Source: an uncultured Corynebacterium sp. (GTDB taxonomy: Bacteria > Actinomycetota > Actinomycetes > Mycobacteriales > Mycobacteriaceae). From it: 59,519 nucleotides of DNA. The translations under genes and the position numbers were made by a program. Position 1 is the first letter of the stretch. Every line of letters starts with the position of its first letter. Of the stretch, positions 1 through 8,550 are shown one piece after another. The notes beneath the pieces are model-generated. The model saw only the letters and a program-made list of their open reading frames with translations, did not search any database and was not told the origin of the DNA. The DNA is taken from the NCBI RefSeq assembly GCF_946998835.1, contig NZ_CAMQAZ010000016.1, forward strand, positions 1 to 59,519, in the 5' to 3' direction.

Positions 1-411
1 CGCACTATGTTGAAGTCCAAGATTCACCGTGCCACGGTGACTCAGGCTGATCTTCACTACGTTGGATCGTGCACGATTGACGCTGATTTGATGGAAGCAG
101 CTGACCTGCTTGAAGGTGAAGCTGTCGACATCGTCGATATCAATAATGGCAACCGTCTTACCACTTACTGCATCACTGGTGAGCGCGGCTCGGGCATTAT
201 TTCCATCAATGGTGCCGCTGCCCGCCTGATTTCGCCGGGTGACCTGGTTATTATCATCGGCTACGGCATGATGGATGATGCCGAAGCGCGTGAGTACAAG
301 CCGAATGTCATCTTCGTCGACGAGGACAACAAGATCCTAGAAAGTGGCAATGACCCGGCGGATGTGCCGGAGGGCTCTGAGCTGAAGAATCCGCGTAGCC
401 CAGAGAACTAG
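1..411 (+). CDS. panD: Aspartate 1-decarboxylase, 5' end outside window
   Basis: This enzyme decarboxylates L-aspartate to beta-alanine for pantothenate and CoA synthesis. It is a cytosolic pyruvoyl enzyme that cleaves itself at a Gly-Ser bond. The motif LHYVGSCTID is present, with the Gly-Ser encoded at 64-69. The frame is open to base 1, where it reads R-T before the first internal Met. Family members begin M-x-R-T-x-L-x-S-K, so the true start is probably two codons before the window and the Met at 7 is internal; the cleaved Ser would then be residue 25. Later conserved parts include NGAAARLISPGDLVIIIGY. The C-terminus is complete, with a stop at 409-411. Identification is secure; only the start is inferred. 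Confidence 0.95.
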   Translation, partial: RTMLKSKIHRATVTQADLHYVGSCTIDADLMEAADLLEGEAVDIVDINNGNRLTTYCITGERGSGIISINGAAARLISPGDLVIIIGYGMMDDAEAREYKPNVIFVDEDNKILESGNDPADVPEGSELKNPRSPEN

Positions 412-498
412 ATCTAGCCCGCACAGCCCGCGAGCTGGGGTGTCGACTGCGCAGTTGGAGAGAAAAGCCGAGCTGGAAAACCACAACACCAGGGCGTT

Positions 499-515
499 CA
501 CTTTGCGTTAAAGTG
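499..515. repeat. Inverted repeat CACTTT-N5-AAAGTG upstream of phoX
   Basis: A perfect 6-bp dyad with a 5-nt centre lies in the 253-bp panD-phoX gap. A second dyad, CTAAAA-G-TTTTAG, is at 605-617, closer to the phoX start. Both have operator-like geometry. No regulator is assigned; a phosphate-response site is only a guess from the downstream gene. Confidence 0.35.
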
Positions 516-664
516 TAAGCCATTAGACCGTCAGCTAAAGCTCATTGGCGAGTTGGTTTTTAGAAACCGGAAAGTAACACAACGTCCTTAGCTTCTTAGA
601 GGATCTAAAAGTTTTAGTTATCCATGTCCTCACCTAGTTGAAGCTAAACAAAGGCGGTCTCCTC

Positions 665-2860
665 ATGGTTCGTATTGGCAAGAATCTGCTGACGAATTCT
701 TTTGCTACCTCTCGCAGCTCCCTGACCTGTACTTACAAGTGCGGTAATGCTTGTGCTGACGATGCTCCGAATGAGTTCTCTGACAACGAGTACTTCGGTG
801 ATGTTGCGAAGCAGGCCTTCTCTCAGCGCGCATTCTCCCGCCGCGCCGCACTGAAGGTCACTGGTGCCAGTGCTCTTGCAGTCGGCGGTGGCGCCGTGCT
901 GGCCGCTTGCTCATCCGACGATTCAGGCAGTAGCGCAAGTGGTGCCGATGCCTCCGGTACCGCTGCAGCCGGTGACGGTAGCAAGGGTGAATCGCCGGAG
1001 GGTATGCGTTTCGACGTCGTCAAGCCGAATAAGGAAGACGCAGTCGTTATCCCGGACGGCTACGAGCAGAATGTTCTGATTCGCTGGGGCGACCCGATTC
1101 ACGAGGGCGGTCCGGAGTTCGACTTCGACAAGCAGACTCCGGAAAACCAGAAGAAGCAGTTTGGCTTCAACAATGACTTCGCTGGCCTGATCAAGGCTGA
1201 AGACGGCACTCTGCTGTACGTCTGCTCGCATGAGTACACCACTGAGCCGATGATGTTCCGTGCTTACAAGAAGGAAGATGCCACCAAGGAGCAGGTTGAC
1301 ATTGGACTGGCTGCTCACGGGCAGACCATCCTTGCTGTGGAAGAGGATGACAAGGGCTTCCTGAAGCCGATTCTGAGCGACAAGCGTAACCGTCGCATCA
1401 CTGGCTTCACCGAGTTCACAGTCGACGGCCCGGCTGCTGGTCACGATTTGCTGAAAACCAAGGCTGACCCGACCGGTATGAAGATCGAGGGTACTTTGAA
1501 CAACTGCTCCGGTGGCGTTACTCCGTGGGGTACCTACCTGTCCGGTGAGGAGAACGTTGACCAGTACTTCGGCAACGTTGGCAAGCTCAAGGATGAGGAC
1601 ACAGTTAAGAAGCTCAAGCGCTACTCGGTCAAGAATGAAGAGCTGTCCGACCGCGCGTGGGAGAAGTACTATGACCGCTTCGATGTCTCCAAGGAGCCGA
1701 ATGAGCCGAACCGCTTCTTCTGGCTGGTAGAAATCGACCCATCTGACCCGAACTCCACCCCGGTCAAGCACACCGCACTGGGCCGTTTCAAGCATGAGGC
1801 CGGTCAGATTTACGTTACCGACGACGGCACCGTGGTGTGCTACTCGGGCGATGACGAGCGCTTCGAATACATCTACAAGTTCGTCTCCTCCCGCAAGGTC
1901 AAGGAGGGCGACCTCAAGCACAACATGGGCATCCTGTCCGAGGGCACGCTCTACGTCGGAAAGTTCAACGGTAATTCCGAGTCCGAGATTGACGGCTCCG
2001 GTGAGCTGCCGAAGGACGGCCGTTTCGACGGTGACATTGAGTGGCTTCCGCTGATGACTGCCAAGGCTGATGGCAAGCACGAGTCCCACGTTGACGGCAT
2101 GACCGCTGAAGAAGTTTGCATCTACACCCGCCTTGCAGGTGATAAGGTCGGTGCGACCCGCATGGACCGCCCGGAGGACATCGAGCCGTCTCCGAAGACC
2201 GGTAAGGTCTACGCGGCACTGACCAACAATAAGTACCGCGGAAAGGCAACTCCAGATAACTCTGGCAAGACTCAGGACCACAAGGCTGCGAAGAAGACTG
2301 ACGGTGCTGGGCGCCCCTACGAGGACGCGACTGAGGTCGCACCTATCACTGAGAACAAGAATGGTCTTGTTCTGGAGATGGAAGATGACCACGCTGGTAC
2401 CAAGGGCAAATGGAACCTCCTGTTGGTCTGTGGCGACCCGAACGAGGCCTACACCTACTTCGGTGGCTTCGACAAGGAATCGGTCTCTCCGATTTCCTGC
2501 CCGGACAACGTCGCCTTCGACGAGTACGGCAACCTGTGGGTTTCCACCGACGGTAATGCTCTGGACTCCAACGACGGTCTGTTCGCCGTTGCTGTCGAAG
2601 GCGAGCGTCGTGGTGAGACCAAGTGCTTCCTGACTGTCCCGGTTGCTGCTGAGACCTGTGGTCCGCAGATCTTCTCCAACCGCGTCATGGTCAACGTCCA
2701 GCACCCGGGTGAGATTGAGACGGATCAGGGCCACCCGGTCGGTGATAACCCGGACCCGACCACCAACCCGACCTCGCACTGGCCGGATGGTGGCAAGGAG
2801 CAGCCGCGCCCGGCAGTCGTTCAGGTTGTACGCACTGATGGCAAGAAGATTGGTGTGTAG
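665..2860 (+). CDS. PhoX-family (DUF839) phosphatase, Tat lipoprotein
   Basis: The predicted product is an exported phosphatase of the PhoX/DUF839 family (731 aa). From the chosen ATG, residues about 21-30 hold a CTYKCGNAC segment. Around residue 58 comes a twin-arginine motif (SRRAALK), then a hydrophobic stretch and a lipobox LAAC with Cys about 82, so it should leave through Tat and be lipid-anchored. The body carries WGTYLSGEENVDQYFG and CPDNVAFDEYGNLWVSTDG, typical of PhoX beta-propellers. I chose ATG 665 because AAGGCGG lies just upstream; a TTG at 638 would put that site inside the gene. The long region before the RR pair recurs in actinobacterial members as I recall them. The substrate is not shown by sequence. 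Confidence 0.85.
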   Translation: MVRIGKNLLTNSFATSRSSLTCTYKCGNACADDAPNEFSDNEYFGDVAKQAFSQRAFSRRAALKVTGASALAVGGGAVLAACSSDDSGSSASGADASGTAAAGDGSKGESPEGMRFDVVKPNKEDAVVIPDGYEQNVLIRWGDPIHEGGPEFDFDKQTPENQKKQFGFNNDFAGLIKAEDGTLLYVCSHEYTTEPMMFRAYKKEDATKEQVDIGLAAHGQTILAVEEDDKGFLKPILSDKRNRRITGFTEFTVDGPAAGHDLLKTKADPTGMKIEGTLNNCSGGVTPWGTYLSGEENVDQYFGNVGKLKDEDTVKKLKRYSVKNEELSDRAWEKYYDRFDVSKEPNEPNRFFWLVEIDPSDPNSTPVKHTALGRFKHEAGQIYVTDDGTVVCYSGDDERFEYIYKFVSSRKVKEGDLKHNMGILSEGTLYVGKFNGNSESEIDGSGELPKDGRFDGDIEWLPLMTAKADGKHESHVDGMTAEEVCIYTRLAGDKVGATRMDRPEDIEPSPKTGKVYAALTNNKYRGKATPDNSGKTQDHKAAKKTDGAGRPYEDATEVAPITENKNGLVLEMEDDHAGTKGKWNLLLVCGDPNEAYTYFGGFDKESVSPISCPDNVAFDEYGNLWVSTDGNALDSNDGLFAVAVEGERRGETKCFLTVPVAAETCGPQIFSNRVMVNVQHPGEIETDQGHPVGDNPDPTTNPTSHWPDGGKEQPRPAVVQVVRTDGKKIGV

Positions 2861-2913
2861 GTTGCCCGTGGCTGGGAGCTAAGCAAAAACGTGCGGATTA
2901 GCGCGTAGGCCTA

Positions 2914-2960
2914 TCGCGGCGCGTCTCGAACGAAAGTTATTGTTCGACGACGCGCCGCGA
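2914..2960. terminator. Long GC-rich hairpin after phoX
   Basis: A 12-bp arm TCGCGGCGCGTC plus TCGAA pairs with TTCGA and GACGCGCCGCGA, with one bulged base and a 12-nt loop. It lies about 55 bp past the phoX stop. No U-tract follows, so it may be a Rho-assisted terminator, an RNA-stabilising structure or a protein-binding dyad. Confidence 0.55.
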
Positions 2961-3016
2961 CTGTATTCGGTAGAAAGTTAGTAATTGGGCGTTTTCTCAG
3001 CGCCACCGAACTATCG

Positions 3017-3646
3017 ATGGGATTAAACCTAGTGAACAGCATTGTCATAATCGGCATCATCCTCGTTATCATCGGCATCATCGTCGTTGCCGTGGAACGT
3101 CGGAATACCGAGGTTCCGGGCTCCGATCGGGCGCGTTTTGTCGATCCGCTGATGACGGACGAGTACCGCAAGTACGGTCCAACCTCTGTCGCGCCGGGCG
3201 CAATTCTGAACTACGGCGGCGCCTCCCATATCGTGCGCGGATCACTTGAGCTCTCGCAGGGACCGTTCCGCTGGTGGGAGCATCTCGTCGATGGTGGGGC
3301 GGATGGTTCTTGGTTCGGTGTTGAGGAAGATGAGGGTGAAGTTATCCTCACCTGGTGGCGCAAGCTTCCAGGGAGCTTCGAACCAGCCAATCCCATCGTT
3401 GTCGACGGTGTGGAGTACTGGGAGGAGGAGCGAGGAAGCGCCCGCTTCACCGCGACCGGTACCACTGGGCTGCCGCCGGAGGGGGCTACGGACTTCGTTG
3501 ACTACAAGTCCGAGGACGGTCGCTTGCTCGGGCTGGAGCGTTACGGTGACTCAATGTGGGAAGCCTCAACCGGTATTAGGATTCTCCCCGGTGAGATTGA
3601 CGTTTTGGCAGCTCCGGACCATAATCCGGACGCGGACAATCGCTAG
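3017..3646 (+). CDS. DUF4178 membrane-anchored protein
   Basis: First gene of a five-gene operon. The 209-aa product starts with one hydrophobic helix (residues 5-26, rich in I and V) followed by RR, so it is probably a single-pass protein with a cytoplasmic soluble part. The soluble part looks like DUF4178: YGGASHIVRGSLELSQGPFRWWEH, WFGVEEDEGEVILTWWR and a closing ILPGEIDVLAAP. The biochemical function is unknown. The start is uncertain: ATG 3017 has no clear ribosome site and GTG 3032 is an alternative; the membrane helix survives with either. Its stop overlaps a possible GTG start of the next gene by one base. Confidence 0.75.
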   Translation: MGLNLVNSIVIIGIILVIIGIIVVAVERRNTEVPGSDRARFVDPLMTDEYRKYGPTSVAPGAILNYGGASHIVRGSLELSQGPFRWWEHLVDGGADGSWFGVEEDEGEVILTWWRKLPGSFEPANPIVVDGVEYWEEERGSARFTATGTTGLPPEGATDFVDYKSEDGRLLGLERYGDSMWEASTGIRILPGEIDVLAAPDHNPDADNR

Positions 3647-4197
3647 TGGTGGCCGCTATGTCGCTGGCAATCCTAGATGTGCCGTTCAAAGACACCGCTG
3701 CGGAGCAACTCCGTGTTGCCATTGACGGCCAAGTCCCGGACACTCTCTGCGAGACGGTTATCTCTCACCCCGACGGCAGGACACCGCCGCTGACGCTGGG
3801 AGTTCTCGGAGCGTCGCATGTGGTTTTCGTCGGTAAGCGGGAGAATCCGCATTTCACCGAGGAGATTTCATGCGCCGCGGCACACGGTGTGCCCCTGAGC
3901 CGGGCGGGCGTGACGGTGAACTCTCGCGTGGAGCACCTCTCGCCAGAAGCCTTCGCTCAGCGTGCAAATGCTTTACGACGCGAGTTTGGCGCGGGGCATC
4001 CCCATTCGGTCGTCGCGGAGTTTCCCGGTTCGCCCGACGCGCTGACTGTGTTGTCCGCGGAGCCGATTGAACAGGGGTATCGCTGGGTAACGTGGCATGG
4101 CTACCCGCCGGGGCAGTTCGTGTGGACGTCGAATACTTGGACTGCTGTTGCTGACAACCAGAGGGTAGCGCCAGACAGCGTAGAGGGAGGTTCCTGA
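3646..4197 (+). CDS. DUF2617 family protein
   Basis: Second gene of the operon. The 183-aa soluble protein contains LGVLGASHVVFVGKRENPHFTEEISCAAAH and a C-terminal WVTWHGYPPGQFVWTSNTW, which I recognise as DUF2617. No signal peptide or membrane segment is visible. The ORF can start at GTG 3646 (overlapping the previous stop), GTG 3649 or ATG 3658; none has a strong ribosome site, which suits translational coupling. Function unknown. Its repeated company with DUF4178, DUF4247, DUF350 and spermidine synthase suggests a role in the same envelope or polyamine-linked process, but that is inference. Confidence 0.7.
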   Translation: MVAAMSLAILDVPFKDTAAEQLRVAIDGQVPDTLCETVISHPDGRTPPLTLGVLGASHVVFVGKRENPHFTEEISCAAAHGVPLSRAGVTVNSRVEHLSPEAFAQRANALRREFGAGHPHSVVAEFPGSPDALTVLSAEPIEQGYRWVTWHGYPPGQFVWTSNTWTAVADNQRVAPDSVEGGS

Positions 4198-4201
4198 GTC
4201 T

Positions 4202-4666
4202 ATGGGACGCGCAAATGCTGGGTACGCGCTGATTGTTATCGGCGTTATGGTCTGTCTTGTTGGTATCTTTGTCGGCGGGAAATCTGCGGAGGAGCGGATT
4301 AGTGATCGCTTTCCGTCCGCGTCCGGTGCAGTGTCTGCGACGCAAGCCAGTAATGGAATTGACCGGCGCTGGAACTGTGGTGACCGTGACCCCATTGAGG
4401 TTGGGCGCGAGCTGCGGGAGGAAATCAGGCCACAGGCTTACAACGAAGATGACGGGGCGGCGTACCTGAGAACTCAAAAATATCTGTTCATCGTCTCTCG
4501 TCAGGTCCCTGAGGCGGGGGCGAAAGACACGTGTCTGATCACTCGCGAATCACTGGGGGGCCGCTATTCGAGTGGGCACTTCATCTATCTCGGCCCTGGT
4601 TTCGGCCCCTCCGCCCCCTCGGGCGGTTCGGGTGGATCGGCCGGATCATACGGAGGAGCGAAATAA
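4202..4666 (+). CDS. DUF4247 secreted or membrane-anchored protein
   Basis: Third gene of the operon. The 154-aa product has an N-terminal hydrophobic segment (residues 8-26) acting as anchor or signal. A compact domain follows with RWNCGDRDPIEVGRELREEI, YLRTQKYLFIVS and CLITRESLGGRYSSGHFIYLGPG, resembling DUF4247; two Cys (in WNCGD and DTCLI) could form a disulfide outside the cell. The tail is Gly/Ser-rich. GGAGG overlaps the end of the previous gene, 4 nt upstream of its stop. The gene stops 2 nt before the next start. Function unknown. Confidence 0.7.
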   Translation: MGRANAGYALIVIGVMVCLVGIFVGGKSAEERISDRFPSASGAVSATQASNGIDRRWNCGDRDPIEVGRELREEIRPQAYNEDDGAAYLRTQKYLFIVSRQVPEAGAKDTCLITRESLGGRYSSGHFIYLGPGFGPSAPSGGSGGSAGSYGGAK

Positions 4667-4668
4667 CC

Positions 4669-5166
4669 ATGGAACCAGTAACGTACATGGCTGCCACCGG
4701 GGCGGCTACTCTCACGGCGCAGTCGATTGTGTCCTCAACAGTGGGCGAGCATCTGGCGGTCGGAGTGCCAGCCACCATCGGTTACTTCCTTGCGGGAGCT
4801 CTGGTGCTGATGGTTGGATTCATCGTCCTCGACCTGCTCACGCCTGGGAAACTGCGTGACCTGGTGTTTGTCGAAAACCGTGCGGGCGCCGCAATGGTAG
4901 CGGGATCACAGCAGATTGCGCTGGCCTGCATTGTTGTTTCGGTAATTCGCGCATCCGACGACAGCCTGATGGTCGGCCTGGGGGAGACTCTCGTTTACGG
5001 CGCCCTTGGCATTGTGCTGCAGGCAGCATCGCTGTTGGTGCTGGAAGCCCTGATTCCGGGGCGCTTCCGCGATGTTGTGATGGATGCGAAGGTACGCCCC
5101 CGAGCGGCGTTGGCCGCGATTACCTTCATCGTTATCGGTGTGATTAACGCGGTGGCGCTGTCGTAG
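4669..5166 (+). CDS. DUF350 membrane protein
   Basis: Fourth gene of the operon. The 165-aa integral membrane protein has about four hydrophobic segments arranged as a duplicated two-helix unit, typical of DUF350 (YjfL-type). It includes FLAGALVLMVGFIVLDLLTPGKLRDLVF and, in the second half, GIVLQAASLLVLEALIPGRFRDVVM; the two halves each hold an [IL]xPG[KR]xRD[LV] loop, supporting internal duplication. I take ATG 4669 as start because GGAGGAG is 10 nt upstream; a longer in-frame extension to 4531 would overlap the previous gene by 136 nt. The stop TAG touches the ATG of the next gene. In E. coli a DUF350 protein (YjfL) lies in a cluster with a PspA homologue and a glutathionylspermidine-synthase-like protein, as I recall. 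Confidence 0.78.
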   Translation: MEPVTYMAATGAATLTAQSIVSSTVGEHLAVGVPATIGYFLAGALVLMVGFIVLDLLTPGKLRDLVFVENRAGAAMVAGSQQIALACIVVSVIRASDDSLMVGLGETLVYGALGIVLQAASLLVLEALIPGRFRDVVMDAKVRPRAALAAITFIVIGVINAVALS

Positions 5167-6726
5167 ATGGAGACCACGACTTCTCGGCGCTGGCGGGCTC
5201 TCCTGCTGGGTTCCGTGGCGGCTTGTGCCGCCTGCGGTCTAGTCTATGAGCTGGCGCTACTGGCGCTGTCGGCCTCTCTGGGCCGCGGCGACGTCGTTGC
5301 GAATTCCCTGATTGTCGCCGGTTATGTCGCGGCGCTGGGCTTTGGTGCCGTGGCGGCGAAGCCGCTTGTTCGCCGTGCCGCTGTGTCCTTCCTCGGCATC
5401 GAGTGCTCGTTGGGTTTGCTCGGCGGCGTTTCCGCAACCGCTCTGTACTGGGTATTTTCCGTCACAGGCGAGAGCCTTGGGGCGCTGGTCGCCGCGACTT
5501 TCGTGATCGGAACGCTCGTCGGTGCCGAGGTGCCGTTGCTCATGACACTTCTGCAGACCGGCCGGACTACCTCCGCCGAGGACACCGGTCGCGTGCTGGC
5601 GAATCTCAACGCTGCGGACTACTTCGGTGCCTTGGTCGGTGGATTAGTCTGGCCGTTTGTGCTTCTGCCAACGGTGGGTATGTTGAAGGCTACTGCCATC
5701 GCAGGCCTAATCAATGTCACCGCGGCATTGATTATTGCCGCACTGCTGCTGAGGCAGATGCTGTCTCGTCGAGCACTTGTCGTATCTGTCGCTGCTCTCG
5801 GCGCGGCGTTGGTTGCGCTGGTAGCACTATTGGCTGGTATCCGAGATATTGAGGCGACTGCTCGGCAGTCGCTCTACGCTCAACCCATTGTTTTTGCTAA
5901 GCATTCGAAGTACCAGGACATCGTCGTCACACAATTTGGTAAGGATCGGCGGCTATACCTCGACGGAGGGCTCCAGTACTCCAGCCGTGACGAGTATCGC
6001 TACACCGAGTCGTTGGTCTACCCGGCGGTGGATAAGGATACGAAGTCGGCTCTAATCCTCGGCGGGGGCGACGGGCTGGCAGCCCGGGAGCTGCTGAGGA
6101 TGCCCAACATCGAGCGCATTGTTCAGGTGGAGCTGGACCCAGAGGTTATAGAGGTCGCCCGCACTGTATTGCGGGAAGACAACCACGGCAGTCTGGACAA
6201 CCCACGCGTGGAGAAGGTGACTGCGGACGCTTTCGCATGGCTCCATGACCAAGCACGCGGCAAGACTCAGGTGCAGAAGTTCGATGCCATCTACGCAGAC
6301 CTTCCCGACCCCGACAACGCAGTGCTGGCAAAACTGTACTCTCAGGAGTTCTACGGGTTGATTCGCACGGTGGCTGCGCCGGGCGCGAAGCTTGTGGTGC
6401 AGTCGGGTTCGCCGTTTTCGACGCCGCAGGCCTTCTGGCGCACCGACAGCTCGATTCGCGCCGCAGGCTGGTCGACCACCCCGTATCACGTGCACGTTCC
6501 CACCTTTGGAGACTGGGGTTTTGTGCTAGCACAGGCCACGCCTGAGCCTCCTTCGCTCGCACTTTACGACGGCTCCCCGCCGCTTCGATTCTTCACTCCT
6601 GACGTGGCCCGAGCCGCAACCGTGTTCGGTGCCGATAACGGTCCTCAACAATTAGAACCGTCGACCCTTGCTCATCCTCGAATTGTGGAAGATATTCGTC
6701 GGGGTTGGCGGGAGGCGGGGGAATAA
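5167..6726 (+). CDS. Membrane-fused spermidine-synthase-like protein
   Basis: Last gene of the operon, 519 aa. The N-terminal ~230 residues form about seven hydrophobic helices. The C-terminal half is a spermidine-synthase-like methyltransferase fold: YQDIVVTQFG, LYLDGGLQYSSRDEYRYTESLVYPA, the nucleotide-binding LILGGGDGLAARELL, VELDPEVIEVAR and a catalytic-region YADLPDPDN. Soluble SpeE proteins lack the membrane part. Known relatives transfer aminopropyl groups from decarboxylated AdoMet; with no speD or speE context here, the substrate is open and could be a membrane-associated amine. It starts directly after the DUF350 stop (TAGATG), so the two are almost certainly co-translated. Confidence 0.82.
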   Translation: METTTSRRWRALLLGSVAACAACGLVYELALLALSASLGRGDVVANSLIVAGYVAALGFGAVAAKPLVRRAAVSFLGIECSLGLLGGVSATALYWVFSVTGESLGALVAATFVIGTLVGAEVPLLMTLLQTGRTTSAEDTGRVLANLNAADYFGALVGGLVWPFVLLPTVGMLKATAIAGLINVTAALIIAALLLRQMLSRRALVVSVAALGAALVALVALLAGIRDIEATARQSLYAQPIVFAKHSKYQDIVVTQFGKDRRLYLDGGLQYSSRDEYRYTESLVYPAVDKDTKSALILGGGDGLAARELLRMPNIERIVQVELDPEVIEVARTVLREDNHGSLDNPRVEKVTADAFAWLHDQARGKTQVQKFDAIYADLPDPDNAVLAKLYSQEFYGLIRTVAAPGAKLVVQSGSPFSTPQAFWRTDSSIRAAGWSTTPYHVHVPTFGDWGFVLAQATPEPPSLALYDGSPPLRFFTPDVARAATVFGADNGPQQLEPSTLAHPRIVEDIRRGWREAGE

Positions 6727-6781
6727 TCCATCGGGTGTTTCGCAAGGAGTGGGCGAGTAGCAGGTCGGCGGTGTAGTCGGC

Positions 6782-6787
6782 TAACCT
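6782..6787 (+). promoter_or_regulatory. -10 element of leaderless lysS
   Basis: TAACCT ends 8 nt before the GTG start, and there is no Shine-Dalgarno sequence between. This places transcription start at or just before the first codon. Confidence 0.5.
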
Positions 6788-6795
6788 TTATAGCC

Positions 6796-8328
6796 GTGAC
6801 TGACGCGAAGAAGACCCCTGAAAACACCGCCACCGTTCCTGAGCAGCTGCGTATTCGCCGCGAGAAGCGTGACCGCCTGCTCGAGGCTGGAATTCAGCCG
6901 TACCCGGTTGAGGTTCCCCGTACCCATTCCCTCAAGGATGTCCGCGAGGAGTGGGGGCACCTCGAGGCCGGCGAGGAGACTCAGGACGTCGTGACCGTCA
7001 TTGGCCGCGTCATGTTTATCCGTAACACTGGCAAGCTCTGCTTCGCTGCTCTGCAGGAGGGTGACGGAACCACCCTGCAGGCCATGCTTTCCAAGGCTGA
7101 GGTCGGCGAAGACGCTCTGGCTGCGTGGAAGTCCGACGTGGATATGGGCGACTTCGTCCTCATTACTGGCCGTGTGATTTCTTCGCGCCGCGGCGAGTTG
7201 TCCGTGATGGCTACCAAGTGGCAGATGGCTTCGAAGGCTCTGCGTCCTCTGCCGGTGTCGTTCGCTGACCTGTCCGAGGACAGCCGTGTGCGCCACCGCT
7301 ACACGGACCTGATTATGCGTGAGCAGGCTCGCACTAATGCTCTGACTCGTATCAAGGTCATTCGCGAACTACGCCACGCTCTTGAGCGCCGCGGTTTCCT
7401 TGAGGTCGAAACCCCGATGCTGCAGACTCTGCACGGCGGTGCTGCTGCACGTCCGTTCGTGACTCATTCCAACGCGCTGGACATTGATCTCTACCTACGC
7501 ATTGCGCCGGAGCTCTTCCTCAAGCGCTGTGTCGTCGGCGGTATGGAGCGCGTCTTCGAGATCAACCGCAACTTCCGCAACGAGGGCATTGACTCCTCGC
7601 ACAGCCCGGAGTTCGCCATGCTCGAGTACTACGAGGCATTCGGTACTTATGACGACTCCGCCCGCACCGTCCGCGAGGTCATCCAGGAAATCTGCGTCGC
7701 GGTCTTCGGTTCGACGAAGGTCACGCTTGCCGACGGCACGGAGTTCGACTTCGGCGGTGAGTGGAAGCAGATTGAGATGTACCCGTCGCTGAACGAGGCT
7801 CTTGCTCGCAAGTTCCCTGGTCAGCCGGAAGTTACCATTGACTCCACCGTCGAGGAGCTCAAGGCGATTGCTGATGTGATTGGCCTTGAGGTTCCGGAGA
7901 AGGGCGGCTGGGGCCACGGCAAGCTGGTCGAGGAAATCTGGGAGCTGCTCTGCGAAGATCAGCTCGACGGTCCTATCTTCGTCCGTGACTTCCCGGTTGA
8001 GACCTCTCCGCTGACTCGTCAGCACCGCTCCAAGCCGGGCGTGACGGAGAAGTGGGATCTCTACGTCCGTGGCTTCGAGCTGGCTACTGGTTACTCCGAG
8101 CTGGTTGACCCGGTTGTCCAGCGCGAGCGTTTCGAGGATCAGGCTCGTCTGGCCGCCGGCGGCGATGACGAGGCGATGGTTCTGGATGAGGACTTCCTGC
8201 ATGCAATGGAGCAGGGTATGCCGCCGACGACCGGTGTGGGCATGGGTATCGACCGTCTGCTGATGGCCCTGACCGGCCTCGGCATCCGTGAAACCGTGCT
8301 GTTCCCGATTGTGAAACCAGAAGTGTAA
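6796..8328 (+). CDS. lysS: Lysyl-tRNA synthetase, class II
   Basis: This enzyme charges tRNA-Lys with lysine (510 aa, normal length). An N-terminal OB-fold anticodon-binding domain (about residues 60-170, VTVIGRVMFIRNTGKLCFAALQ) precedes the class II core. Motif 1 surrounds RTNALTRIKVIRELRHALERRGFLEVETPML, motif 2 is FEINRNFRNEGIDSSHSPEF, and motif 3 is GMGIDRLLMALTGL. The GTG start is chosen from family length and from the -10 element at 6782. It lies 69 bp behind the spermidine-synthase-like gene on the same strand but appears to have its own promoter. A strong terminator follows. Confidence 0.95.
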   Translation: MTDAKKTPENTATVPEQLRIRREKRDRLLEAGIQPYPVEVPRTHSLKDVREEWGHLEAGEETQDVVTVIGRVMFIRNTGKLCFAALQEGDGTTLQAMLSKAEVGEDALAAWKSDVDMGDFVLITGRVISSRRGELSVMATKWQMASKALRPLPVSFADLSEDSRVRHRYTDLIMREQARTNALTRIKVIRELRHALERRGFLEVETPMLQTLHGGAAARPFVTHSNALDIDLYLRIAPELFLKRCVVGGMERVFEINRNFRNEGIDSSHSPEFAMLEYYEAFGTYDDSARTVREVIQEICVAVFGSTKVTLADGTEFDFGGEWKQIEMYPSLNEALARKFPGQPEVTIDSTVEELKAIADVIGLEVPEKGGWGHGKLVEEIWELLCEDQLDGPIFVRDFPVETSPLTRQHRSKPGVTEKWDLYVRGFELATGYSELVDPVVQRERFEDQARLAAGGDDEAMVLDEDFLHAMEQGMPPTTGVGMGIDRLLMALTGLGIRETVLFPIVKPEV

Positions 8329-8360
8329 ACGCAATCTAAACGACTCACGCGACGTGACGC

Positions 8361-8389
8361 GGCGCTCTCATCTCCGGGGGCGCCTTTTT
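8361..8389 (+). terminator. Intrinsic terminator of lysS
   Basis: GGCGC-TC pairs with GG-GCGCC over a 10-nt loop (outer five pairs perfect) and TTTTT follows directly. Confidence 0.8.
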
Positions 8390-8480
8390 CGTGGGAACAC
8401 CACTGAGCTAACCCTGTTTGTTGCCTGACAAGTCAGAAACCTGAAAGTTTTCTGTTACTTGGCATTGTTTTTCCAATTCT

Positions 8481-8496
8481 TGTGACAGCTGTCACG
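8481..8496 (+). promoter_or_regulatory. GlxR-type operator
   Basis: TGTGA-CAGCTG-TCACG matches the CRP/GlxR consensus TGTGA-N6-TCACA at nine of ten fixed positions, and the inner 14 bp are a perfect palindrome. It lies 55 bp before the acyl-CoA dehydrogenase start. A TetR-type fatty-acid regulator is an alternative binder. Confidence 0.55.
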
Positions 8497-8550
8497 CGAT
8501 TGATTTATTGTTATGCCAGTAATAGTTCTGACTCGAAAGGCCATGATCAC

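Noticed and set aside
923..2779. 618-codon open frame antisense to the PhoX gene
   Set aside because: It is a codon-bias shadow in a GC-rich gene; the encoded sequence resembles no family, while the sense strand has a full Tat signal and PhoX motifs.
7495..8334. 279-codon frame antisense to lysS
   Set aside because: A shadow; lysS motifs 1-3 are complete on the sense strand.
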